Assembly (NCBI GenBank): GCA_964370795.1
Contig: CAYJME010000095.1
Coordinates: 1 to 11,580 of the forward strand
Direction of reading: 5' to 3'
Source: JAHFOW01 sp964370795
GTDB taxonomy: Bacteria; Planctomycetota; Brocadiia; Brocadiales; Brocadiaceae
DNA: 11,580 nt
The position numbers were made by a program, and so were the translations under genes. Shown piece by piece: positions 1 to 6,437 of this stretch (position 1 is the stretch's first letter; the number at the start of each line of letters is the position of its first letter). The notes below the pieces were generated by a model, which saw only the letters and a list, made by a program, of their open reading frames with translations, was not told the DNA's origin and searched no databases.

Positions 1-25
1 CATTGCGAGCGAAGCGAAGCAATCT
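1..25. repeat. REP-like dispersed repeat copy
   Basis: The window opens with CATTGCGAGCGAAGCGAAGC followed by AATCT. The core is bounded by the inverted pair ATTGC (2-6) and GCAAT (19-23), and GCGAAGC is repeated inside. Repeats of this form are scattered through intergenic DNA of many planctomycete and deltaproteobacterial genomes. That statement is general knowledge and was not tested here. The element may continue to the left of the window. Confidence 0.6.
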
Positions 26-101
26 TTCTCTCATAAACAAACAGTACCTCCTGATAAAGGGGTAATCGGAATTGTAAAAAACTTACAAAAAAAAGAAGTT
101 T

Positions 102-617
102 TTACAGAGTAATACTATATACCTTAATATTTATAATTTGCGAATTTGTGTTATTAGGATCGCACAATGGGGTTGTAAAATTGGTTACATACACATCCCA
201 CCACTTATTTAGCAAGTTTGCAGTTTCTTTAATATCTTCAATGGTTACACAATCATCAGGATATTTTTCACAGTCATCGGTATAATAAAACTTGAAGTGT
301 CCGATAAGCTCTTCGTGATTGTATTCTGGCTCGCTATCGGCTATTATGGCGTCAACCGTCTGTCTCGTTGTCTCAGAAATTGCAGGATTTTTTAAAGCGG
401 CAAAGAGCAATCCAGCATCATGTTCTCCGCACCATTTTACTTCCCCTTCTTCTATTTTTTTCGCCTTGATGCGGCGTTTTTCTTCCTGGGACGGATACAA
501 TCTCCTGGCAAGGGCAATAACATCTGCATCGGTGCGGGGGATTTCAGGAGTATTGCCAAATCTTGCAGAGAAATCCTTTTCTGACAATACCTCTTTTTTG
601 TGCCAGTTTTTTAACAA
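102..617 (-). pseudogene. Truncated metalloprotease-like secreted protein (MXAN_6640-like N-terminal part)
   Basis: The ORF encodes 171 residues. The segment KWCGEHDAGLLFAAL, then a spacer, then GHFKFYYT, then ANLLNKWWDVYV resembles the region ahead of the catalytic domain in MXAN_6640-type putative metalloproteases (usual pattern: a Cys-containing block, then HFxIHYT, then an amphipathic helix with a W-x-x-Y-V). The protein stops right after INIKVYSITL, where that family would enter its core fold. No HExxH zinc motif is present, so the product would be catalytically empty. There is no signal peptide. The only start is a TTG at 615-617, which lies inside a dispersed repeat, and the ORF has no internal Met, so the native 5' end is probably lost too. 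The remaining reading frame is intact. The family assignment is from remembered pattern and is moderate. It could instead be a short hypothetical gene. Confidence 0.4.
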
Positions 618-660
618 CCCCCTTGATCCCCCTTTGATAAGGGGGATTTGGTTGAGGCTG
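615..660. repeat. Dispersed GGGGGAT/ATCCCCC repeat
   Basis: The stretch CAACCCCCTTGATCCCCC, then TTTGATAAGGGGGATTTGG, contains the inverted pair ATCCCCC (626-632) and GGGGGAT (641-647), with the extra direct block ACCCCCTTGAT in front. Repeats of this kind are common intergenic mobile-like elements in several bacterial phyla. Here it replaces or overlaps the 5' end of the minus-strand truncated ORF, so it sits at a break point. Confidence 0.6.
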
Positions 661-761
661 TGCCGCGTTAGGATTTACGCAACGCAATTGCTGCTCTCTG
701 TAATAGCGCAGGCATAATAGCAATTTCATTTATTCATGTCAATCAGAATCAATCACGGTCA

Positions 762-1073
762 CGCCATGTACTATTCATCTTCTATGATGAAAATGGGAAT
801 AGGATTGATGCAAGCTATCGATGGAGGGCTTTTCGGTCAGTAATCGAAAAGGCATGTATTGAAAAATTCAGATTCCACGACTTACGGCATACATTTGCAA
901 CTCGGTTGATTCAGAATGGTGCAAATACTTATACTGTTCAGCGGCCTGACAGGTGAAAGTCCATGTTAATGGTTACGAGATACGCACATCACCATGCGGA
1001 AAGTCTCAGGGGAGGAGTTGTAGTATTGGATAGGATGCCGAATGAAATTAGCATAATTCGGCAACAACGGTAG
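762..1073 (+). pseudogene. Degraded tyrosine recombinase/phage integrase, C-terminal part
   Basis: Reading codons from 762 gives FRFHDLRHTFATRLIQNGAN (870-929), the box II H-x-x-R-H region of tyrosine recombinases. After an in-frame TGA at 954-956, the same frame continues from 969 with MVTRYAHHHAESLRGG and VVVLDRM, the catalytic-tyrosine end (TRYAHH). Between the two, the +1 frame reads LTGESP from 946, which matches the usual L-x-G-H-x-S-P link. A lost/gained base pair of frameshifts (about 945 and about 963) therefore explains the stop. The usual His of LGH is Glu. No start or N-terminal core-binding domain is found upstream, where repeat DNA takes over. The final stop is TAG at 1071. It lies about 30 bp from the 3' end of tRNA-fMet and points toward it, as expected for an integrase of a tRNA-targeting element. 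Confidence 0.85.
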
Positions 1074-1103
1074 AGTTGCATTGGCTGCAACCCCTTGATT
1101 TAT

Positions 1104-1180
1104 TGGTAGCGGGGGTGGGATTCGAACCCACGACCTCCGGGTTATGAGCCCGACGAGCTGCCAGACTGCTCTACCCCGCG
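1104..1180 (-). tRNA. tRNA-fMet (initiator, anticodon CAT)
   Basis: The reverse strand folds as a 77-nt cloverleaf: acceptor CGCGGGG/CCCCGCT, D arm with AGCAGTCTGGCAGCT, anticodon loop CTCATAA (anticodon CAT), and T arm GTGGG-TTCGAAT-CCCAC, with an encoded CCA. Two initiator hallmarks are visible: an unpaired 1-72 position (C1 opposite U72) and three consecutive G:C pairs at the anticodon stem (GGG/CCC). E. coli has C1 opposite A72, so the C:U form is a variant of the same feature. It is transcribed away from the plus-strand gene block from the promoter at 1238-1265. A degraded integrase abuts its 3' end. Confidence 0.96.
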
Positions 1181-1237
1181 TTATTTATATGTGTAGTTGA
1201 TTTTGTAAATGTTTCATACACCAACTGTTCTTTTAAA

Positions 1238-1265
1238 AGTATAGCAGTCTATTCTTAACTGTCAA
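1238..1265 (-). promoter_or_regulatory. sigma70-type promoter of tRNA-fMet
   Basis: On the minus strand TTGACA (1260-1265) is followed after 16 bp by TATACT (1238-1243). The -35 is a perfect consensus and the -10 differs from TATAAT at one base. Predicted transcription starts near 1231, about 50 nt ahead of the mature tRNA 5' end at 1180. It is the best promoter match noticed in the window, as expected for a stable-RNA gene. Confidence 0.8.
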
Positions 1266-1406
1266 GTGTAAAAAAACTTTCCTTTTTTGTAACTTTTTCT
1301 TGTAAAATATGGTACTTATAGTGTTAATCTAAAAAAATTCTTTTATTTAAGCAAGTTTTTTACCCCCATCTTTACATTAAATTTTTTTTATAAAGGGGAC
1401 TTTTCC

Positions 1407-2666
1407 GTGCACCAGATATGCATATTTGAAGACGGTCAGTATTCACGGTTGACGCCGCTTGTATACACACGGCCAGTTTTTGAACTCCGGTGCGGACTTT
1501 TTACTCCCCTGGAAAGAATTACCCAACTCTATCCCCATACTCCTCTTACCCTTTTTTGCAGGGATTACTTAAAGGATGTATTACAGAAAAAATATCCTGA
1601 CGCGGTTAACACCCTTCCATCTGCCGACGATACATACCTTTTTCTTAATGGCCGCGCTATCTTTACCATGCCTGTTTCTCTGGTAGGTCCTGATGAAATT
1701 GGAATTCAGGGTGATACTCTGGTGTATGTCAGGGTCAGCGGTGAATATGTCAAGAAGTTATCTTGTGAAACTTTTCTTGCCGGGGATGTAATAAAATTAT
1801 TGAGGGACAGGGTGCGTGTGGTTAATACAGACATTCCCCTTATCCACTACTTTTGGGATATCATGAAACACAACAAGTCACAGATAGAGAACGATTTCAG
1901 GATTTTTATCAAACATGGCTCTGTTTCAGGGAAGGTGTACGAAGGCGCTTACCTTATGAATGTACAGAAAATTTTCATCGGCAATGACACCCGTATTAAG
2001 CCATGTTGTGTGTTAGACGCTGAGAATGGACCAATTTACATAGGAAACCATGTTACCGTTTCCCCCAATACGACTATCGAGGGACCTGTCTTTATTGGCA
2101 ATCATGCTGTCATACAACCAAACACGCGGTTGCGCGCCGGAACAAATGTAGGGGAGTTGTGCAAAATAGGCGGAGAAATCTCAAATACGGTTTTCCACAG
2201 TTGCAGTAATAAGCAGCACGATGGATTTCTTGGCGATTCTTATATTGGCTCCTGGGTTAATATCGGGGCAGATACGGTAAACAGCAATCTCCTCAATACG
2301 TATGGGCATATAAAGGTGGAAATTGAGGGAAACGTTATAAATACCCACCACATGTTCCTTGGTATGGCAATGGGCGATCACACCAAAACGGCCATCAACA
2401 CAACGATCATGACGGGAAGTGTTTTTGGCTTTGCCTGTAATATTATTACCCCTGCATATCCCCCGAAACAACTTCCTTCTTTTACCTGGTATTCAGAACA
2501 TGGTATGAAGGTTTATATTCCGGAAAAGGCCTTGGCGGTAGCAAGAATAGCCATGAAAAGGCGGAACAGGGAAATGACTCCCGCAGAAGAACAACTCTTT
2601 ATGAAGGTATTTCAACTTACAGAGAAAGAGAGAAACACCGTTTATGGAAAAAGATATCAGGCATGA
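1407..2666 (+). CDS. GlmU-like sugar nucleotidyltransferase/acyltransferase (TIGR03991 type)
   Basis: A 419-residue protein starting at GTG 1407, with AAGGGGA about 8 nt upstream. The N-terminus carries FEDGQYSRLTPLVYTRPVFE and then LRCGLFTPLERI (residues 7-38), the signature of the alternative bacterial GlmU family, which lacks the classic GxGTRM loop. Residues about 188-350 are hexapeptide-repeat left-handed beta-helix: IGNDTRIKP, IYIGNHVTVSPNTTIEG, VFIGNHAVIQPNT, then GEISNTVFHSCSNKQHDGFL and YIGSWVNIGADTVNSNL. These last two carry the conserved Asn, Lys and His residues of the acetyl-CoA/sugar site. The likely role is making UDP-GlcNAc or a related activated sugar for cell envelope synthesis in the cytoplasm. 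The exact substrate cannot be read from sequence. The last 23 bp overlap the next gene, which implies coupled translation. Confidence 0.88.
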   Translation: MHQICIFEDGQYSRLTPLVYTRPVFELRCGLFTPLERITQLYPHTPLTLFCRDYLKDVLQKKYPDAVNTLPSADDTYLFLNGRAIFTMPVSLVGPDEIGIQGDTLVYVRVSGEYVKKLSCETFLAGDVIKLLRDRVRVVNTDIPLIHYFWDIMKHNKSQIENDFRIFIKHGSVSGKVYEGAYLMNVQKIFIGNDTRIKPCCVLDAENGPIYIGNHVTVSPNTTIEGPVFIGNHAVIQPNTRLRAGTNVGELCKIGGEISNTVFHSCSNKQHDGFLGDSYIGSWVNIGADTVNSNLLNTYGHIKVEIEGNVINTHHMFLGMAMGDHTKTAINTTIMTGSVFGFACNIITPAYPPKQLPSFTWYSEHGMKVYIPEKALAVARIAMKRRNREMTPAEEQLFMKVFQLTEKERNTVYGKRYQA

Positions 2667-3231
2667 ACGAATTATCATTGATACAAGTATTTTTACGAAT
2701 CCCGATGTTTATCAATCGTTTGGGGCTAGTTCGACAGAGGCATTACATACATTTTTAGATATAGTCGGCAAACTGGATGGCCCTGCGTTTTATATGCCTC
2801 CGACGATTTATCAGGAACTGCTCAATTTTGTGGAAATTGACCAGATTCCCGTCGAGTTTCAAATTCGGATATTTCAGAAACCGCCAAAACGGTATGAAAT
2901 GTCTGTGCCAGCCTTTTTATTGTACGAACTTATCGAGGATGTGCGCCACAGGATTGACAAGGGTTTGCGGGTAGCAGAAGAGGCGGTGAGAGAGGTGTCG
3001 TCAGAAACAGAACCAGGAACGATTGCCAATCTGAGAAAAAAATACCGCATGGCACTCCGCGAGGGCATTATTGACAGTAAGGAGGATGTCGATCTCATCC
3101 TCCTTGCAAAAGAAATGGACGGCATTTTAATTTCAGCGGATACAGGGATCGTTAAATGGGCGGACAAGCTTGGTATCCGGTACCTTGATCCCCGGAAGTT
3201 GCGGAGTATTTTAGATAAGCTTCTAAGTTAA
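2644..3231 (+). CDS. RNA ligase partner protein (PIN-domain, TIGR03875/MJ_0950 type)
   Basis: A 195-residue PIN-fold protein. The opening IIIDTSIFTNPDVY (Asp13), the ELLNF helix (Glu58), the block KEDVDLILLAKEMDG (Asp150) and ILISADTGIVKWADKLGIRY (Asp166) give the acidic quartet of a metal-dependent nuclease. The FTNPDVYQSFG start and the PPTIYQELLNF block match the family named RNA ligase partner, known mainly from archaea and some thermophilic or planctomycete bacteria, where it usually sits beside an ATP-dependent RNA ligase. No ligase is present in this window. Biochemical activity of the family is not established to my knowledge. The ATG at 2644 lies inside the end of the GlmU-like gene, so the two are probably translated together. 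Alternative: a generic VapC-like PIN nuclease, but no antitoxin ORF adjoins it. Confidence 0.85.
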   Translation: MEKDIRHERIIIDTSIFTNPDVYQSFGASSTEALHTFLDIVGKLDGPAFYMPPTIYQELLNFVEIDQIPVEFQIRIFQKPPKRYEMSVPAFLLYELIEDVRHRIDKGLRVAEEAVREVSSETEPGTIANLRKKYRMALREGIIDSKEDVDLILLAKEMDGILISADTGIVKWADKLGIRYLDPRKLRSILDKLLS

Positions 3232-3277
3232 GAATTTATATTTATATTTGATAATCCCGCGTGTTCGTGATAAATTT

Positions 3278-4324
3278 ATGCTCATGAAGAATTTGCCCGC
3301 TCCATTTCAACAAAAGCCCTATTTGTTAAAATACCGCTTTTTCCCTTTTAGCGAATATCTCAAAGAACAATTTCCCTATAAAGTGCACAAGATACCACTC
3401 CACGCTGGTTTTACCTGTCCGAACCGTGATGGACGGGCAGGGGTGGGTGGGTGTACCTATTGTGTGAATGAAAGTTTCAGTCCCAATGTCAGGATACCGT
3501 ACCTTTCCATAAGGGATCAAATTGAGAAAGGGAAGGAATTTCACAAAAAGAGATATGGCGCAGAGAAGTTTATCGCTTATTTCCAGTCCTTTACCAACAC
3601 CTATGCAGAGGCAGAAACCCTTCGGTTGTGCTATGAAGAGGCGTTAGCAGATCGGGATATTATTGGCATTTCTATTGGCACGCGCCCCGATTGTATTTCA
3701 GACGATATTTTAAATCTCATCAATAGTTATACAAGCAAATACCATGTATGGATCGAATACGGCCTTCAATCCATGCATGACGCCACCCTGAGACGCGTAA
3801 ACAGGGGGCACGATTACCCGACATTTTTAGATGCCATCTATCGCACAAAAAAAACTTGCATACATATATGCGTTCATGTTATCTTAGGGTTACCTGGCGA
3901 GACAAGGGAAGATATGATGGAGACGGCAAAGGCGCTGGCAGGGTTAGGTATACAGGGCATCAAACTCCACCATCTTTATGTTGCTAAAAATACGGCATTG
4001 GCTGAAGAATATTTCAGGGGCGATGTACAGACGATGGATATGGAAACGTATATCCAGCTCGCTGCAGATTTTCTGGAGCGCATTCCATCGAATGTTACCG
4101 TACAAAGATTAGTAGGCGATACGCATGGCAGTTTTCTTATATCGCCTCTCTGGAACGCCAGCAAAGCAGAGATTACACACAGGTTAACAAAAGAACTAGA
4201 ACAAAGGGGAACCTGTCAGGGTTTTCTCTGTGATTCATCAGTGCACTATTCAGCGCCGTCTCCTATTCGTGACTTACAGAAACAGGATAGAGGAATGCTG
4301 AAATTTCATCCCATAGAAGTATAA
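3278..4324 (+). CDS. Radical SAM protein, TIGR01212/YhcC family
   Basis: The cluster motif is CPNRDGRAGVGGCTYC, giving Cys47, Cys59 and Cys62 when counted from ATG 3278. It is followed by the family blocks FIAYFQSFTNTYA, IGISIGTRPDC, VWIEYGLQSMHDATLRRVNR, VHVILGLPGETREDMMETA and GIQGIKLHHLYV. It should bind a [4Fe-4S] cluster and S-adenosylmethionine. The substrate of the family is not firmly known to me. The frame is open back to a TTG at 3248, but ATG 3278 (or ATG 3284) fits the family's length better (348 residues). No start has a good Shine-Dalgarno, so the start is uncertain. It follows the PIN gene by under 50 bp and runs to one base before tRNA-Gly. Confidence 0.9.
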   Translation: MLMKNLPAPFQQKPYLLKYRFFPFSEYLKEQFPYKVHKIPLHAGFTCPNRDGRAGVGGCTYCVNESFSPNVRIPYLSIRDQIEKGKEFHKKRYGAEKFIAYFQSFTNTYAEAETLRLCYEEALADRDIIGISIGTRPDCISDDILNLINSYTSKYHVWIEYGLQSMHDATLRRVNRGHDYPTFLDAIYRTKKTCIHICVHVILGLPGETREDMMETAKALAGLGIQGIKLHHLYVAKNTALAEEYFRGDVQTMDMETYIQLAADFLERIPSNVTVQRLVGDTHGSFLISPLWNASKAEITHRLTKELEQRGTCQGFLCDSSVHYSAPSPIRDLQKQDRGMLKFHPIEV

Positions 4325-4325
4325 A

Positions 4326-4399
4326 GCGGGCGTAATTCAGTGGTAGAATACCAGCTTCCCAAGCTGGGTATGAGGGTTCGATTCCCTTCGCCCGCTCCA
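4326..4399 (+). tRNA. tRNA-Gly (anticodon CCC)
   Basis: A 74-nt cloverleaf: acceptor GCGGGCG/CGCCCGC, D arm ATTCAGTGGTAGAAT, anticodon arm CCAGC-TTCCCAA-GCTGG (anticodon CCC, reading GGG), T arm GAGGG-TTCGATT-CCCTT, discriminator T and encoded CCA. It starts one base after the TAA (4322-4324) of the radical SAM gene. It is therefore probably carried on the same transcript and released by RNase P and 3' processing, unless a promoter hides in the end of that gene. The sulfurtransferase starts 45 bp downstream on the same strand. Confidence 0.96.
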
Positions 4400-4444
4400 T
4401 CTTCTTAAAAACTTCAAAATTATTTTCCCTGAGGAGATATCGCC

Positions 4445-5302
4445 ATGTCCTTCACAACCCTTATAACTGTTTCAGAACTGGCAAACCATATACACGATCC
4501 TGCTTTTGTCATTGTGGATTGCCGTTTTGCGCTGGATGATATTTACCGTGGCCACAAGGATTACCTTCAGTCGCATATTCCAGGCGCCATCTATGCCCAT
4601 TTAAATGAGGACTTGTCCGGTCAAATTATCCCGGGCAAAACGGGCCGGCATCCGCTACCGTCTGTTGAGATATTTGTTAAAAAGCTGTCAAACTGGGGTA
4701 TCGGTGCAAAGGTACAGGTTGTTGCTTATGATGATAAAGGAGGCGCAATGGCTGCGGCACGGCTCTGGTGGATGTTACGCTGGCTTGGGCATGATAATGT
4801 TGCCGTCCTCGACGGTGGCTGGCAGCAATGGAAAAACAGGGGTTATCCAGTGACAAGCGGTTCGGAAACAAGAAAATCAACCGTTTTTATACCGCTTGTC
4901 CGCGATGCGCTGGTTTTTAGTACGCGTGACGTTCAAAACATACTGCATAACCCGGATATGCGTTTGTTCGATTCCCGCAGTGTCGATCGCTACCGGGGCG
5001 AAAACGAGACAATTGATCCCATAGCAGGACACATTCCAGGCGCTCAATCTTCACCATTTATGCATAATCTGGATGGTGAGGGTCTCTTTCTCTCAAAGCA
5101 GACGTTGAGAGAACGCTTTCAGAAACTCCTGGGCACAACAACGTCCGAACGTGCAATATTCTATTGCGGTTCAGGCGTTACAGCGACTCACAATCTCCTT
5201 GCCCTTGCCCATGCAGGCATGGGAGACGCGCGTCTGTATGCTGGTTCGTGGAGCGAGTGGATCACCGATCCTGATCGACCAGTTGCCAGGGGCACAGAGT
5301 AA
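4445..5302 (+). CDS. sseA: 3-mercaptopyruvate/thiosulfate sulfurtransferase (tandem rhodanese)
   Basis: A 285-residue, two-rhodanese-domain protein with a strong GAGGAG Shine-Dalgarno 8 nt before the ATG. The inactive N-terminal domain spans about 1-135 (FVIVDCRF, HIPGAIYAHL, VQVVAYDD, LWWMLRWLGHDNVAVLDGGW). The C-terminal domain (about 155-285) has MRLFDSRSVDRYRG, GHIPGA and the catalytic loop CGSGVTA with Cys241 as sulfur acceptor. The CGSGVTA loop favours mercaptopyruvate over thiosulfate as donor (classic rhodaneses have CRKGVTA). It transfers sulfane sulfur to thiol acceptors or cyanide in the cytoplasm. No secretion signal is seen. It is the last plus-strand gene before a convergent gene. 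Confidence 0.92.
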   Translation: MSFTTLITVSELANHIHDPAFVIVDCRFALDDIYRGHKDYLQSHIPGAIYAHLNEDLSGQIIPGKTGRHPLPSVEIFVKKLSNWGIGAKVQVVAYDDKGGAMAAARLWWMLRWLGHDNVAVLDGGWQQWKNRGYPVTSGSETRKSTVFIPLVRDALVFSTRDVQNILHNPDMRLFDSRSVDRYRGENETIDPIAGHIPGAQSSPFMHNLDGEGLFLSKQTLRERFQKLLGTTTSERAIFYCGSGVTATHNLLALAHAGMGDARLYAGSWSEWITDPDRPVARGTE

Positions 5303-5362
5303 AAAAACCGAAGATACGAAGTTGGGCGAATGTAAAGTTGGTAATCCTGGCATCGTATCTTC
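5301..5362 (-). terminator. Rho-independent terminator of the ogg gene
   Basis: Read on the minus strand, a perfect 10-bp stem GAAGATACGA (5353-5362) / TCGTATCTTC (5310-5319) is followed by GG and seven T (5301-5307). The loop is 33 nt, longer than usual. The T-run lies only on the minus-strand side, so it ends the glycosylase transcript. It starts just past the sulfurtransferase stop. On the plus strand the stem has no T-run, so it would stop the opposite gene weakly if at all. Confidence 0.65.
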
Positions 5363-5377
5363 CCAACCTCACAACGC

Positions 5378-6199
5378 TTATTTCTTAACTGACACAGACT
5401 CTCGTGCAAGCATATAGAGAAACTGCTGGGCATATCCGGCATACCTGCCAAAATACTCTAAGCCAAAATCCCTCAACTTCCGCTCTGGTACTGCCATATC
5501 CTTAAAATAGAGTTTCTGGATAATTTTTCTGATCCAGGTATCAAGGGGAAACGCCTCGGTAAAACCCAGAGAAAATAAAAGAACACAATCGGCCACCTTG
5601 TCACCAACGCCAGGAATTCGCTTTAACATCTGTTTTGCTTCGGGATAGGGAATCTTCTTTAATGAAGCTAGAAATGACTCTGTAACAAGATCATTTGCAG
5701 CCTTGATGTATCGTGCCCGAAATCCAGTCTTTGCCTGAAAGATTTTTTCAAGGTCATGCAAGTCGCCGGGGTTGGGAAACGAATATCCCCCGAATCCATT
5801 CAACGAAATCTTTTTCCCAAAGAATTGAGACAGACACGCAAGGTTTAATTGTATCTTAGGGATATTTGCTGCGGATGAGCAAATAAAAGAAATCAGGCAT
5901 TCCCAGGGGTCCTGCCGCACAATACGCATACCGTGATATCTTTTAATGGCGTTGCTTATATGCGTATCTTTTTCAATGTGGTTCAAAATAGCAGGATACG
6001 GTTCATCGAGGGCAAAATAATGCGCCAGAAAATCCTTGTCAACGCCCTGAAATTCCAGATGACGGGAGGTTTGACGGACACTGAAGATACGGTCTCTTAC
6101 CGTAACATAATACCAATCTTTATTTTTTACTACCCGAAACAGTTGCCCACACAAAAGGGTATAATCGAGGTTAAAATCCTTAACAATTATTTTAGACAT
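5378..6199 (-). CDS. ogg: 8-oxoguanine DNA glycosylase/AP lyase, OGG1 type
   Basis: A 273-residue HhH-GPD glycosylase. CGQLFR (residues 17-22) holds the Gly that recognises N7-H of 8-oxoguanine in OGG1. SFICSSAANIPKI (104-116) is the OGG1 SFICSSNNNI segment. The hairpin-helix-hairpin RIPGVGDKVADCVLLFSLG carries catalytic Lys201, with Asp220 of FPLDTW 19 residues later, the same spacing as Lys249/Asp268 in human OGG1. AQQFL near the C-terminus supplies the Gln that contacts the base. It excises 8-oxoG opposite C and nicks the abasic site. Oddity: two of the three Asn in the SSNNNI segment are Ala, including the one that contacts the orphan cytosine in OGG1. It is convergent with the sulfurtransferase and ends in its own terminator. 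Confidence 0.93.
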   Translation of the reverse strand: MSKIIVKDFNLDYTLLCGQLFRVVKNKDWYYVTVRDRIFSVRQTSRHLEFQGVDKDFLAHYFALDEPYPAILNHIEKDTHISNAIKRYHGMRIVRQDPWECLISFICSSAANIPKIQLNLACLSQFFGKKISLNGFGGYSFPNPGDLHDLEKIFQAKTGFRARYIKAANDLVTESFLASLKKIPYPEAKQMLKRIPGVGDKVADCVLLFSLGFTEAFPLDTWIRKIIQKLYFKDMAVPERKLRDFGLEYFGRYAGYAQQFLYMLARESVSVKK

Positions 6200-6437
6200 G
6201 GTATTCGCGGAAAATATTCAAACAGATAATTAATCCTGCCCTCATAAACAAACACTACATTAACGTTACAGAATAATTCTGCAAAGCACAATTATAAAAG
6301 GGCTGTATTTTTCCGATAGCATTTATAAAGTATGCAACTCCTTTAAGAAAAGTGTTGATATTTGGTAGGGGTGTATGATATTTTCTATAAAATTTTTGTT
6401 TACTTCTCGTTTAAAAAAATCCCAGAGGTGTTTAGTT

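Noticed and set aside
319..717. 132-residue plus-strand ORF antisense to the truncated protease-like ORF
   Set aside because: It is antisense to a frame with family-like motifs, runs through the repeat, and shows no motif of its own.
1075..1091. GTTGCA-TTGGC-TGCAAC hairpin between the integrase relic and tRNA-fMet, as a tRNA terminator
   Set aside because: Perfect 6-bp stem, but no T-run follows on the minus strand, so termination is not supported. It could equally be chance.
5188..5451. Minus-strand ORF spanning the sulfurtransferase-ogg junction
   Set aside because: It overlaps two well-supported genes and a terminator and has no recognisable domain.
6242..6258. TCATAAACAAACACTAC, similar to TCATAAACAAACAGTAC at 31-47
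   Set aside because: Two 17-base AT-rich matches with two differences are too short to call a repeat family in one window.
6355..6382. TTGATA with TATGAT/GATATT upstream of the cmoA-like gene as a promoter
   Set aside because: The TATGAT spacing is 13 bp, and the GATATT version is a poor -10. In AT-rich DNA this is expected by chance.
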